DNA of 33,775 nucleotides from Clostridia bacterium (GCA_017463445.1 JAFTPF010000088.1:1-33775), one strand, 5' to 3'; counted from the first letter of the stretch, positions 13,852-21,659 are shown. Numbers and translations: made by a program. Notes: generated from the sequence alone by a model not told the origin.

Positions 13852-15237
13852 TCAGAATCTAAAGTACAGGAATGGGTTGAAGGTGGAGTTGACGATATAC
13901 GCCGTAGAAATGGCAAGGGCGGCGACCACCAGCAGAGGCTGGAGGACAGCAGTCACGCCTTCCGCGCGTCTTTGCAAAAAGTCCCAGCATTTTTTCGGCA
14001 GAGGCGTTGCGCCGATGACGGCAACGGCGATCAGCACCGCTCCGCTTCGCCAATAGTAGAGGGCGGCGGGATCGGTGAGCCCCGATCTTCCGAAGAGGAT
14101 CGCCAGATCGGACAGCGTGCCCGACAATCCGTCCGCTCCGAAAAGCACGAAGCCGAACAGCGTTACGGCGATCACGAACAGATGTCCCACCGGACGCACC
14201 TTGGCAAAGAGCTTCCCCAAGAAGAGCTTTTCCAGGCAAAGGAGGACACCGTACAGCGCGCCCCAGAGGATGAAATTCATCACGCCCGTTCCCGAGCCGT
14301 GCCAAAGTCCGGTCAGCGCCCAGACGATCAGCAGATTCAGCATCCAGCGGGGACGGCTGACACGGCTGCCGCCCAGCGGGATATAAACGTAGTCTCTGAA
14401 CCAGCCCGACAGCGTCTTGTGCCAGCGGCGCCAGAACTCGGTGATACTGCCCGAAATATAGGGATAGTCGAAGTTTTCGGGAAATTTGAAGCCAAAGACG
14501 CGTCCCAGACCGATCGCCATGTCGGAATAGCCCGAAAAGTCGAAGTAGATCTGCAGAGCGTAACAGACGGCGTACAGCCAGCCAAATGCCGCGGACGGCG
14601 ACTGTGCCTGACGGAAGGTGTCGCACAGCACGCCCAGATTGTTGGCAAGGATTACCTTTTTGGCAAGTCCCACGGTGAAGCGGGCAAGCCCCTCGGAAAA
14701 CTCCTGCAGGGTGTGACGGCGATGGGAAAGCTCCTCGTCCACGTCGGTGTAACGGACGATGGGACCCGCGATCAGCTGCGGAAACAGGCAAAGATAGGTG
14801 GCAAAGGCGAAGGGATTTTTTTGTAGCTTTGCATCCCCGCGGTAGACGTCTATGGTGTAGGACATTGCTTGGAAGGTGTAAAAGCTGATGCCCAGCGGCA
14901 GAGAGAGCGGCTCCCATTGCGTACCGAAAAGCGCGTTCAGCCCGCCGATCCAAAGCTCCGAGAACTTGAAGAAGACCAGCGTGCCGATATTCAGCACCAC
15001 GGCGACGATCAATAAGGGCTTTTTCGCACGGGGAAAACCCTCGATTGCCAGCGCGAAGAGGTAATTTCCCAGCGCCGAGGCGATCAGCAGGAAGGTGTAT
15101 TTCGGCTCTCCCGTGAAATAGAACAGGAGGCTGGCGACCAGAAGCAGGTAGTTCTTCGCCTGCCGCGGGGTCAGATAATAGAGGATCAGTAAGATCGGCA
15201 AAAATTCGAACAGAAACGGCGTATCCGAAAAGACCAC
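13852..15237 (-). CDS. MBOAT family O-acyltransferase (AlgI-like)
   Basis: The product has 461 residues with about ten membrane helices, a usual size for AlgI/DltB-type enzymes. Family marks include FYTFQAMSYTIDVYRG, FPQLIAGPIVRY, the DFSGYSDMAIGLGRVFGF block, EFWRRWHKTLSGWFRDYVYIPLGG truncated by me to its key His273, and the catalytic His313 in LTGLWHGSG. It moves an acyl group, usually acetyl, across the membrane onto wall or capsule sugars. The start is GTG at 15237, supported by AAAGGAG 9 bases upstream. It lies between the DUF4358 lipoprotein and the DHHW gene. Confidence 0.95.
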   Translation of the reverse strand: MVFSDTPFLFEFLPILLILYYLTPRQAKNYLLLVASLLFYFTGEPKYTFLLIASALGNYLFALAIEGFPRAKKPLLIVAVVLNIGTLVFFKFSELWIGGLNALFGTQWEPLSLPLGISFYTFQAMSYTIDVYRGDAKLQKNPFAFATYLCLFPQLIAGPIVRYTDVDEELSHRRHTLQEFSEGLARFTVGLAKKVILANNLGVLCDTFRQAQSPSAAFGWLYAVCYALQIYFDFSGYSDMAIGLGRVFGFKFPENFDYPYISGSITEFWRRWHKTLSGWFRDYVYIPLGGSRVSRPRWMLNLLIVWALTGLWHGSGTGVMNFILWGALYGVLLCLEKLFLGKLFAKVRPVGHLFVIAVTLFGFVLFGADGLSGTLSDLAILFGRSGLTDPAALYYWRSGAVLIAVAVIGATPLPKKCWDFLQRRAEGVTAVLQPLLVVAALAISTAYIVNSTFNPFLYFRF

Positions 15238-15274
15238 AGTCAGCGCTCCTTTCTATAAAATCGGGGCGGTGCGG

Positions 15275-15829
15275 TTACTGGGCGCGAAAGGCTTCCACAA
15301 TAGCGGCACCGCGAGTGGCATCGTCATCCAGCACCAGCAGGATCACATTGCCATTCACCGCAGTCTCCACATAGGAGGCGGTCACGCAGACCCAGCGGCG
15401 GGGATCGATGCCCGCCTCCATCTCGGCGGCGATCTTGGCGGCGTCTTCACCGTCCTTGACGCGAAGCATACTGATGCCGAAGGGGATAGCACCCATCATG
15501 GGCTCGGACACGAAGGTAGACTCGGCAACCGAGCTGTCGGTGATGCCGAAGTAGTAACTGAAGTTATCTCTGTTTACAGGAGTCTCCACCAGCGAGGGAA
15601 ATTCGGCATCCACCTCTGCGATATAGGCGTCGTAGATCTCCTTCAGGGAGCGGGTGTCTTCGGATCCGGAATCTCCGGGGGCATCTGTGACGCCGTTATC
15701 GCCCACGGTAGTGGTGGCGGAGGTGTTGTCCGCATCGGTCTCATCCACGGTATCGCGGGTGCCACAGGCGGTGAGGGTCAAAAGCAGAGCCAGCAGCAGA
15801 GGCAGGCATTTCAGAATAGGGTTCATCAT
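15275..15829 (-). CDS. DUF4358 lipoprotein
   Basis: The product has 184 residues. A signal peptide ends in LTLTAC (Cys22), followed by an Asp/Thr-rich linker and the DUF4358 domain (about residues 60-184), with YYFGITDSSVAE, MLRVKDGEDAAKIAAEME and a closing VILLVLDDDATRGAAIVEAF region. DUF4358 lipoproteins are often found next to MBOAT and DHHW genes in Firmicutes, as here; the molecular role is unknown. AAAGGAG precedes paired ATG codons at 15829 and 15826; the first is used. It is the first gene of the operon. Confidence 0.88.
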   Translation of the reverse strand: MMNPILKCLPLLLALLLTLTACGTRDTVDETDADNTSATTTVGDNGVTDAPGDSGSEDTRSLKEIYDAYIAEVDAEFPSLVETPVNRDNFSYYFGITDSSVAESTFVSEPMMGAIPFGISMLRVKDGEDAAKIAAEMEAGIDPRRWVCVTASYVETAVNGNVILLVLDDDATRGAAIVEAFRAQ

Positions 15830-15866
15830 TACAATCTCCTTTGTTTGATAGGATAGCATCAGTTTG

Positions 15867-15888
15867 TACCGCAGATGCGGTAATTATA
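15867..15888 (-). promoter_or_regulatory. -10 box and overlapping dyad before the DUF4358-MBOAT operon
   Basis: On the minus strand TATAAT occupies 15888-15883. Immediately downstream TACCGCA and TGCGGTA (15867-15873, 15876-15882) form a perfect dyad centred near the expected transcription start. No good -35 box lies 17 bp upstream, where the neighbouring terminator sits, so an activator or the dyad itself may matter. Confidence 0.45.
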
Positions 15889-15898
15889 CCTGCTTAGT

Positions 15899-15928
15899 AA
15901 AAAATCCCGCGTAACAGCGGGATTTTTT
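15899..15928 (-). terminator. Terminator of the small membrane protein gene
   Basis: AAAAAATCCCGC and GCGGGATTTTTT pair around GTAACA with A and T tracts both sides. It follows the minus-strand gene ending at 15952. Confidence 0.88.
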
Positions 15929-15951
15929 ACGAATTTGGTAGGGGTTCTCGA

Positions 15952-16221
15952 TTACTGAATCACTTTGCAGAATTTCAATACGCTGAGAACGATACCTACG
16001 ATGATGTACAGACCGATAACGCCGTCAACGATTCCCCACAGGATACCCAAGAAACCGATCAGCATCCACAAAACGCTGATGACTGCGCCGATCAGGATGC
16101 CTACCAGAAGGTACGCAACGATCTCAACGATCATCCAGTACAGCTCGGGATTTTCCTTGAATTCCAGATGTACATACTTGTTCAGGTTGAAGCTGACGGG
16201 AAACAGAGTCTTAAAGTCCAT
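15952..16221 (-). CDS. Small membrane protein of unknown function
   Basis: The product has 89 residues. A short polar N-terminus (MDFKTLFPVSFNLNKYVHLE) precedes two close hydrophobic helices (about residues 29-58 and 60-82) with a small acidic turn. The ATG at 16221 is chosen because AAGGAG lies 8 bases upstream; a GTG three codons earlier would overlap that site. Its own promoter and terminator make it a single-gene unit. I do not recognise a named family. Confidence 0.8.
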   Translation of the reverse strand: MDFKTLFPVSFNLNKYVHLEFKENPELYWMIVEIVAYLLVGILIGAVISVLWMLIGFLGILWGIVDGVIGLYIIVGIVLSVLKFCKVIQ

Positions 16222-16254
16222 TTGATTCACTCCTTATTGATATACGGTTAATTC

Positions 16255-16283
16255 ATTGTAACACAAAAGATTTGATTTGTAAA
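16255..16283 (-). promoter_or_regulatory. Promoter of the small membrane protein gene
   Basis: On the minus strand TTTACA (16283-16278) and TACAAT (16260-16255) are 17 bp apart in an AT-rich gap shared with the divergent promoter at 16303. Confidence 0.65.
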
Positions 16284-16302
16284 TAGTTTTGTCAAAAGTT
16301 TA

Positions 16303-16331
16303 TGGACTTTTTTTCATTTCTGTGGTACAAT
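16303..16331 (+). promoter_or_regulatory. Extended -10 promoter of the first rRNA methyltransferase gene
   Basis: TGGACT (16303-16308) and TACAAT (16326-16331) with a 17-bp spacer; TG one base before the -10 box makes an extended -10 that can compensate for the weak -35. Confidence 0.6.
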
Positions 16332-16364
16332 GGAGGTAACGAACCTGCGAAGGAATATTATTTA

Positions 16365-17693
16365 ATGAAGAAAAACGAACTTTTCGAGGTGGAGATCACC
16401 GATCTGAATAATTTAGGCAACGGCGTCTGTCGGATCGAAGGCAAAGCCGTATTCGTCCCCCGCGCCGTGGACGGCGATATTCTGCGCGTGAAGATCATCA
16501 AGGACGCCAAGGACTACGCCGTGGCGCGGATCGTGGAAGTTTTGACTCCCTCTCCCCACAGACAGGAGAGCGGATGCGCCGTGTCGAACCGATGCGGCGG
16601 ATGCGTCTACCGTCATATCACTTACGCTCACGAGACGGAGCTGAAGCGAAATTACGTTCGCTCTGCCTTCCGCAAAGCAGGCGTGAAGGTAGAGGTCGCT
16701 CCCACTCTGTCGGGATCCGAGAGCGGCTACCGCAACAAGGTGCAATATCCCGTGGGCGAGGGAATGACGGTGGGCTTCTACGCCCCCCGCTCCCACGATA
16801 TTATTCCCTGCGGTGATTGCGCCCTGCAAAAGTCAATCTTCACGCCCATCATCGCCACCCTGCAAACGCTGCTGGGCGAGGCGGGTGTGAAACCCTACCG
16901 CGAGGAGGACGGATCGGGGCTTGTTCGCCACCTGTTCCTGCGTGCATCCCAATCGGGCGAGGTGATGGTGACGCTGGTCACCACCTCTCGTCCCTTCCCT
17001 GCCGCCGGAAAGATCGCAGAAAAACTCCGTGCCGCCCATCCCCGGGTGGTGTCGGTAGTGCGCAATTATAACGACCTGCGCTCCAACGTGATCTTGGGCG
17101 ATCGCTGTGAGACCCTGTCGGGGGCTGACGTGCTCACCGATACCCTCTGCGGACTCACCTTCAATCTGTCGCCCCTGTCGTTCTATCAGGTGAACCACAA
17201 TATGGCAGAGGTTCTATATCGAAAAGCGGCAGAGCTGGCTGAGCTTCGCGCAGGGGATCGAATCGCCGACCTGTTCTGCGGTGCGGGCACCATCGGGCTG
17301 TCGGTGGCGGCAATGTACCCCGACATCTCTCTGATCGGGGTGGAGATCATCCCCGAGGCGGTGGAGAACGCCAAAGAAAACGCCCGCCTTAACGGCATCG
17401 AGAACGCCACCTTTATCTGCGGAGACGCCAACGCCGCCGAGCTCACGGGTGCTGATGTAATCTTCCTCGACCCGCCCCGCAAGGGCTGCGAGGAGTCGCT
17501 GGTGAAAGAGATCGCCGCCATTCACCCTCGTCGGGTGGTGTACATCTCCTGCAATCCCGACACCCTTGCACGGGACGTGGCGAGATTTGCAGAGGTGGGG
17601 TATGCGCCGGGAGTGGTCTATCCCGTGGATCTGTTCCCTCGAACGGGACATGTTGAATCTGTCGTTTGTCTCAAACGACAGATTCAACAATGA
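16365..17693 (+). CDS. 23S rRNA (uracil-5-)-methyltransferase, RlmCD/RlmD type
   Basis: The product has 442 residues. An N-terminal TRAM RNA-binding domain (about residues 5-60), a four-Cys iron-sulphur region (SGCAVSNRCGGCVYRH plus CGDC) and a methyltransferase domain with DLFCGAGTIGL, LDPPRKGC and the catalytic Cys in YISCNPDTLARD. It methylates uracil C5 in 23S rRNA using SAM. The ATG at 16365 follows AGGAA. The last codons (VVCLKRQIQQ) are encoded by a perfect 17-bp hairpin at 17651-17689, so the C-terminus has been rewritten by the adjoining hairpin region. A second, TRAM-less paralogue lies at 22707. Confidence 0.95.
   Translation: MKKNELFEVEITDLNNLGNGVCRIEGKAVFVPRAVDGDILRVKIIKDAKDYAVARIVEVLTPSPHRQESGCAVSNRCGGCVYRHITYAHETELKRNYVRSAFRKAGVKVEVAPTLSGSESGYRNKVQYPVGEGMTVGFYAPRSHDIIPCGDCALQKSIFTPIIATLQTLLGEAGVKPYREEDGSGLVRHLFLRASQSGEVMVTLVTTSRPFPAAGKIAEKLRAAHPRVVSVVRNYNDLRSNVILGDRCETLSGADVLTDTLCGLTFNLSPLSFYQVNHNMAEVLYRKAAELAELRAGDRIADLFCGAGTIGLSVAAMYPDISLIGVEIIPEAVENAKENARLNGIENATFICGDANAAELTGADVIFLDPPRKGCEESLVKEIAAIHPRRVVYISCNPDTLARDVARFAEVGYAPGVVYPVDLFPRTGHVESVVCLKRQIQQ
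17651..17689 (+). terminator. 17-bp hairpin spanning the rRNA methyltransferase 3' end
   Basis: TGTTGAATCTGTCGTTT (17651-17667) pairs perfectly with 17673-17689 around GTCTC. It ends two bases before the TGA at 17691. There is no T tract, so it may be the first, largest hairpin of the following array and not a conventional terminator. Confidence 0.5.
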
Positions 17694-17950
17694 ATTGCAA
17701 CCTTGCGGTTGCGTGAATTGGCTTCGCCATGAATTGCCTACGGCATGAATTGCGCTGCGGCGCATTGGGTTGCAATTCAATTCATGGAGCGTAGCGAGAA
17801 ATCATGATGCGAGCTTGCGAGCATCAATTCATGACGGCAACGCCGTCAAATCATCCCCAAATGACGCACAGCGTCAATTCATGGAGGCGGCGGAACGCCG
17901 ACGAGAAATCATGAAGCCGTTGGCTTCAATTCATGACACGAAGTGTCAAA
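17691..17950 (+). repeat. Array of about eleven short hairpins
   Basis: Small hairpins with 4-7 bp stems and mostly 3-4 nt loops follow each other about every 18-30 bases. Stems include GCAACC/GGTTGC (17697), TGGC/GCCA (17719), TGCC/GGCA (17735), TGCGC/GCGCA (17751), TGATGC/GCATCA (17805), TGACGGC/GCCGTCA (17832), TGACGC/GCGTCA (17862), CGGCG/CGCCG (17888), TGAAGCC/GGCTTCA (17912) and TGACAC/GTGTCA (17934). A weaker unit lies at 17786. Stems differ in sequence, but the spacers are nearly constant: ATGAATTG in the first part, then alternating AATTCATG and AAATCATG. The first four units are bracketed by TGAATTGCAACC (17691) and its complement (17768-17779). The array runs up to the four-helix-bundle gene. 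Confidence 0.85.
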
Positions 17951-17972
17951 TCATTCTACTTTGGAGTTTACG

Positions 17973-18326
17973 ATGAAAGAAAACTTTTTAGTTGATTTAT
18001 CAAAGCAATTCGCGGTTGATATCGTAAATCTTTGTACTGATATCAAGGAGAATAGAAAAAGTAACGTATTGTTAAATCAAGTATTGCGAAGTGGCACAAG
18101 CATCGGTGCCAATATTCACGAAGCCAACTATGCGGCAAGTAAAGCGGACTTTATCAACAAGTTTCAAATTGCTTTGAAAGAATGCTACGAAACTGATTAT
18201 TGGTTAGGACTGTTCAAAGATACTCATATGATAACCGAGGAAGAATATAAGGATATGTTTGCCAGGTGCAGTAAAATCCGCAAACTGCTCATTGCCTCCA
18301 TCACCACCGCAAAGGGAAATGGTTAA
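17973..18326 (+). CDS. Four-helix-bundle protein (S23 / 23S rRNA IVP family)
   Basis: The product has 117 residues and matches the S23-type four-helix-bundle family along its length: LSKQFAVDIVNLCTDIKENR, VLRSGTSIGANIHEANYAAS, KADFINKFQIALKECYETDYW and a final helix with EEYKDMFARCSKIRKLLIAS. Family members occur inside 23S rRNA intervening sequences, as free-standing genes, and as relatives of the Avd accessory protein of diversity-generating retroelements; the biochemical role is not settled. No rRNA gene or reverse transcriptase lies here. The ATG at 17973 has TGGAG 7 bases upstream. The gene is AT-rich beside GC-richer neighbours, suggesting transfer, and it directly follows the hairpin array. 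Confidence 0.92.
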   Translation: MKENFLVDLSKQFAVDIVNLCTDIKENRKSNVLLNQVLRSGTSIGANIHEANYAASKADFINKFQIALKECYETDYWLGLFKDTHMITEEEYKDMFARCSKIRKLLIASITTAKGNG

Positions 18327-18329
18327 GGA

Positions 18330-18404
18330 CAAATGTGAGTTTTGAGCAATACTCAAAAGCTCGTTTTACAGCAGTACGGTATAACATATCGAAGAAAGGA
18401 GAAA
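18330..18404 (+). repeat. Shared leader, copy 1
   Basis: This block starts AAATGTGAG, forms a TTTTGAG/CTCAAAA hairpin (about 18339-18357), continues TTTTACAGCAGTACGG and ends with TATCGAAGAAAGGAG, which supplies the ribosome binding site of the next gene. It matches copy 2 (25325-25397) at 53 of 63 aligned bases by my count. Confidence 0.75.
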
Positions 18405-18407
18405 GTG

Positions 18408-19103
18408 ATGCGATATTTTCAATGCGACACATTAAAACAAGAAAATCGAAAAAGGGTCTGTCAAGATGTAGAGCTGACTGATGAAGAAAAGAAAAGCGAC
18501 CGTCAAGGAAAAATCTTGAATGTTTGTGGAACGATTTTATTTTCGTTGGTTCTAATTGCATCTTTTGTCTGCGGTTGTATTCTGATTACAAAAATCCCGC
18601 TGCCTGAGAATCCTTTTCTTCTGATTTTGGCTTTTGCAGGAAGACTTGCTTTAGATCTTTTCGCATTTGTTGTTGCTGTTATGATTGGAACGGTCATCAG
18701 CTATCCCATATATAAAAAGGCACAGGCAAAATTGGCTATTCACAAAAGAATTTGTTTTGACAAAGTTCTAATATCATTGCGAGAATTTTATGGATGGACA
18801 GAGCCTTGCATTGTGACAAAGTGTTATGATTCGAGTGATGAAAAATTTAAGAATCGAGATGTTTGCATTTTTATTGTTGATGACGAATTGCGAATTACAG
18901 CAGACTTAAGACATGGCTTCTCTATCAGAGAAAATGATCCGGGGTGCTATTCCTTTAAGATTGACGAATTTTCTCTCGAACAAATTCAAGGCGAGAAATT
19001 TTTGATTACAAAATTCATGTCCGAAAATTTGGTGTTCTACTTGGGTCGTCGTGCGAAAGGCTTTATAGAAAAAAGATTTATCTCCCCCAAAAACGATACA
19101 TAA
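18408..19103 (+). CDS. Membrane protein of unknown function in a cassette-like context
   Basis: The product has 231 residues from the ATG at 18408, which has AAAGGAG 7 bases upstream. After a polar N-terminus come two hydrophobic helices (about residues 42-70 and 74-102) and a cytoplasmic C-terminal domain of about 125 residues with alternating strands (DVCIFIVDDELRITADLRHG, GCYSFKIDEFSLEQIQGEKF), possibly PH-like; that fold is a guess. The frame is open upstream through the shared leader and could begin at a TTG at 18342 (SNTQKLVLQQYGITYRRKEK). AT-rich composition suggests transfer. I do not recognise the family. Confidence 0.75.
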   Translation: MRYFQCDTLKQENRKRVCQDVELTDEEKKSDRQGKILNVCGTILFSLVLIASFVCGCILITKIPLPENPFLLILAFAGRLALDLFAFVVAVMIGTVISYPIYKKAQAKLAIHKRICFDKVLISLREFYGWTEPCIVTKCYDSSDEKFKNRDVCIFIVDDELRITADLRHGFSIRENDPGCYSFKIDEFSLEQIQGEKFLITKFMSENLVFYLGRRAKGFIEKRFISPKNDT

Positions 19104-19160
19104 AATATACCTTTTGACTTTACCCCCCCATTTTCGGCATAAAATATACCTTTTGGTCTT
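19099..19160 (+). repeat. Tandem pair of the shared tail sequence
   Basis: CATAAAATATACCTTTTG occurs twice, at 19099-19116 (its TAA is the stop codon of the preceding gene) and at 19138-19155, 39 bp apart. A related word TAAAATATCCCTTTTG follows the stop of the gene ending at 26456. Confidence 0.7.
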
Positions 19161-19166
19161 ATGACC

Positions 19167-19310
19167 CATTGCGAGGCGGTTGTAGCGCTGACGAGAACAT
19201 AACCACAACCCGTAGGGCGGGGGCTTGCTCCCGCCGCCAATACAGAAAATTGCCGATAAAACGGCGGGAGTCCCCCCCGCCCTACTAAAATCGGTGTTCA
19301 AAATCAAAAA
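19167..19310 (+). repeat. Modular repeat: CATTGCGAG box, GTAGGG palindrome, 17-nt block (copy 1)
   Basis: CATTGCGAG (19167-19175) is followed 45 bases later by a palindromic segment beginning GTAGGGCGGG at 19212 and ending CCCTAC at 19285, then by the exact 17-nt block GTGTTCAAAATCAAAAA (19294-19310). The same three words in the same order, with the same 45-base first spacing, occur at 25156-25302. Confidence 0.75.
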
Positions 19311-19315
19311 TCGCC

Positions 19316-19379
19316 CTGATTTTTGAATGCTCCAGCGCATTTTACAGTATTACAGTATGATCCATCGAAGAAAGGAAAC
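19316..19379 (+). repeat. Shared leader, degenerate copy
   Basis: ATTTTACAGTATTACAGTATG and the following ATCGAAGAAAGGAA-like end match copy 1 at about 30 of 37 bases. A short frame in the leader would read MLQRILQYYSMIHRRKE, related to the leader peptides of the other copies. The TTTTGAG/CTCAAAA hairpin is not preserved. Confidence 0.55.
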
Positions 19380-19381
19380 AG

Positions 19382-20085
19382 ATGAAAAAAAGAAACAATG
19401 ATTTGACGGCAGGAAAGGTCATCGCGATTTTTATATCCGCTATGTTATTGATGGCACTTGGTTTGGGCGCGGCATTCCTTGCTGCCTATCTGCAAGATGC
19501 CGGTACAAGCTCCAAAATCTATACTCCCATAGGCTTTTCATTATTTGCATTTTTGGTTGCCGCACTTATACTGTTGTTAACTAACTTCAAAAAGATATTG
19601 GCATACGATATTAATCGAGATGTGCAAAAAATGGATGCGCAGGAGCTTCTTATCCTCCAAGGTGCATCAGAACGCAAAATAACCGAAGCTTGCGTTCAAC
19701 ACAAATTCGTCATCAGGGACGGCGATTATTTTCATAAGCGCAAATATTCTGTTTCCAAGGATTATATCAATTATTTCGTCCGTATCACCCCTGCGACGGA
19801 CATTGCAATGGAGTTTAGAATGGGCCAACAATTTAGTAGTCTTGGGAAGGCAAATGACAGCTTGGATGGACACAAAAGGATACAGTTATTATATTTGTTT
19901 TAGTCGAAGTAAGTTTGCCTTTTACTCAAGAGAAAAAAAGAAAAGAAGATAAAGGCACGCGCCTCGTTCCGTCTTGAAATCAAAAAGGAAAATACAAAAC
20001 CGCACAGGATCTATACCGTCGGTTAGATTCATTCTTTGATTATCTTGCAGAATACGATCCTTGCCTCAAAAAAGAGCAAAAATGA
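19382..20085 (+). pseudogene. Decayed membrane protein gene with several frameshifts
   Basis: An open frame of 173 codons starts at the ATG at 19382 (GAAAGGA upstream). It has two hydrophobic helices (about residues 13-39 and 50-64) and a soluble part (QHKFVIRDGDYFHKRKYSVS). It stops at 19903, but coding-like sequence continues in other frames: TAWMDTKGYSYYICFSRSKF around 19860-19920, SFRLEIKKENT near 19965, and KTAQDLYRRLDSFFDYLAEY to a TGA at 20083-20085. Several shifts over 220 bases suggest an inactivated gene, not one sequencing error. The family is unknown; its two-helix layout resembles the gene at 18408. Confidence 0.55.
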
Positions 20086-20121
20086 GGCTTTTCCATATCC
20101 CCACCCCAAAAGGAGAACCAC

Positions 20122-21645
20122 ATGAACGCGACCCTTCGCACCCATTATCTGTCCAAGGCGGACCAGAATCTGCCGCCGTTATACTCTACCGTGATCACTC
20201 CCTCCGCCGAGCCTGCCGAGCTGGACAGAGGAGACTCCCTGACCGTCGATCTCGGCAACCACTACGTGGGTTATTTCACCTTTCGGCTATGGTATGTGGA
20301 TCAGTACATCGACGCGCCCGTGAAGCTGGCGATCCGCTTTGCCGAGACGCGGCAGGAGCTGGAGGACGATTACAACGACTATCACGGCAGACTTTGCCAG
20401 TCCTGGTTGCAGGAGGAGGTCGTTCACGTGGATTTCCCGGGCGAGTACCGTATGCCCCGCCGCTACGCCGCGCGATACGTGCGTTTTACAGTGCTCCATA
20501 CCCCCAAGCGGCTGTCTTTGGCGGACTTCACCTTTGAAGCCGTCTCCTCCGCTCGGGTGAGCGATCTTGCGCCCGTCAACCTGCGGGATCCCGAGCTTGC
20601 CGCCATTGATCGAGTGGCGGTAAACACGCTGAAAAACTGTATGCAGCGGGTATTTGAGGACGGCCCCAAGCGGGATCGCCGACTCTGGATCGGTGATCTG
20701 CGGCTGGAGGCCCTTGCGGGCTACTACACCTTCGGAAATACCACGCTGGTCAAGCGATGCCTCTATCTGTTTGCGGCATCCGAGCGCAACGAGCACGGTC
20801 TGATGCCGGGATTTGTATACGAAAATCCCGTGTTTGCCTCAGGCAGATGGTATCTGATCGACTACTGCCTGATGTATGTCTGCACTCTGTGCGATCTTTA
20901 CCGTCATACCGCAGATGCAGAGACCTTTCGAGATCTCTATCCCGTCTGCAAGTCCATTCTGGACGTACTGGATGACCGCAAAGACGAAAAAGGGCTGATC
21001 ACCACCCGTTGCGGCGACGTGTTCGTGGACTGGTGTCCCGGTCTGATGAAAGGCTCCGCGCTGGAGGGGATCTATCTCTACACCCTGGGAGAGTGGTGCG
21101 GCGCACTGCAGTCGCTGGGGTATACCGAGACCGAGCTGTACCGTGAACGGTTGGAACACGGCAGAGCCGCCGCCCGCCGCTATCTGTATGATCAGCAGAA
21201 GAACGCCTTTGTCAACGAACGGGATCAATATCAGTACAGCGTGCATACTGCCGCCTGGATGGTGCTGGGAGGCGTGATGGAGGGCGAGGAAGCAAAGCGC
21301 ATCCTGCTGGATGCCATCGGTTCCGCCGATTCGGTGAAGCCGTTTACACCCTATATGCACCACTATACCGTGGACGCGCTGGTCAGAGTCGGCGCATTGG
21401 ACGAGGCGGAGCAATACGTCCGCAAAATCTGGGGCGGCATGATCAAAAGAGGAGCCGACACCTTCTTTGAGGTGTACGTCCCCGATGATCCCGATTTTTC
21501 TCCTTACGGCGACAGAAAGATCAACAGTATGTGCCACGCATGGAGCTGCACCGCCACTTATTTTATCCGCAAGTACGGGATGGGGGTCTCATCGGACGAG
21601 CACTCCCCAACTGATCTGTTTTGCAAAATCTACTCGAGCAGATGA
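20122..21645 (+). CDS. GH78-like alpha-L-rhamnosidase family protein
   Basis: The product has 507 residues. The N-terminal beta-sandwich (about 1-145) includes GDSLTVDLGNHYVGYFTFRL. The six-hairpin (alpha/alpha)6 barrel begins near 165 with NCMQRVFEDGPKRDRRLWIG and DLRLEALAGYYTFGN, the equivalent of the GH78 motif around its catalytic Asp/Glu, and ends with INSMCHAWSCTATYFI. It lacks a signal peptide, so it would act inside the cell on imported rhamnosides or related glycosides; the exact substrate is unknown. AAGGAG is 6 bases upstream of the ATG. It is followed 14 bases later by the PHP gene, probably in one transcript. Confidence 0.88.
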   Translation: MNATLRTHYLSKADQNLPPLYSTVITPSAEPAELDRGDSLTVDLGNHYVGYFTFRLWYVDQYIDAPVKLAIRFAETRQELEDDYNDYHGRLCQSWLQEEVVHVDFPGEYRMPRRYAARYVRFTVLHTPKRLSLADFTFEAVSSARVSDLAPVNLRDPELAAIDRVAVNTLKNCMQRVFEDGPKRDRRLWIGDLRLEALAGYYTFGNTTLVKRCLYLFAASERNEHGLMPGFVYENPVFASGRWYLIDYCLMYVCTLCDLYRHTADAETFRDLYPVCKSILDVLDDRKDEKGLITTRCGDVFVDWCPGLMKGSALEGIYLYTLGEWCGALQSLGYTETELYRERLEHGRAAARRYLYDQQKNAFVNERDQYQYSVHTAAWMVLGGVMEGEEAKRILLDAIGSADSVKPFTPYMHHYTVDALVRVGALDEAEQYVRKIWGGMIKRGADTFFEVYVPDDPDFSPYGDRKINSMCHAWSCTATYFIRKYGMGVSSDEHSPTDLFCKIYSSR

Positions 21646-21659
21646 AAGGAGTACCACTT

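Noticed and set aside
17691..17950. CRISPR-like periodic array
   Set aside because: The repeated parts are 7-8 bases and the variable parts are self-complementary hairpins; there are no 24-40 bp identical repeats and no cas genes.
17973..18326. Part of a diversity-generating retroelement (Avd-like protein)
   Set aside because: No reverse transcriptase and no template/variable repeat pair are visible nearby; the S23 family alone is not enough.
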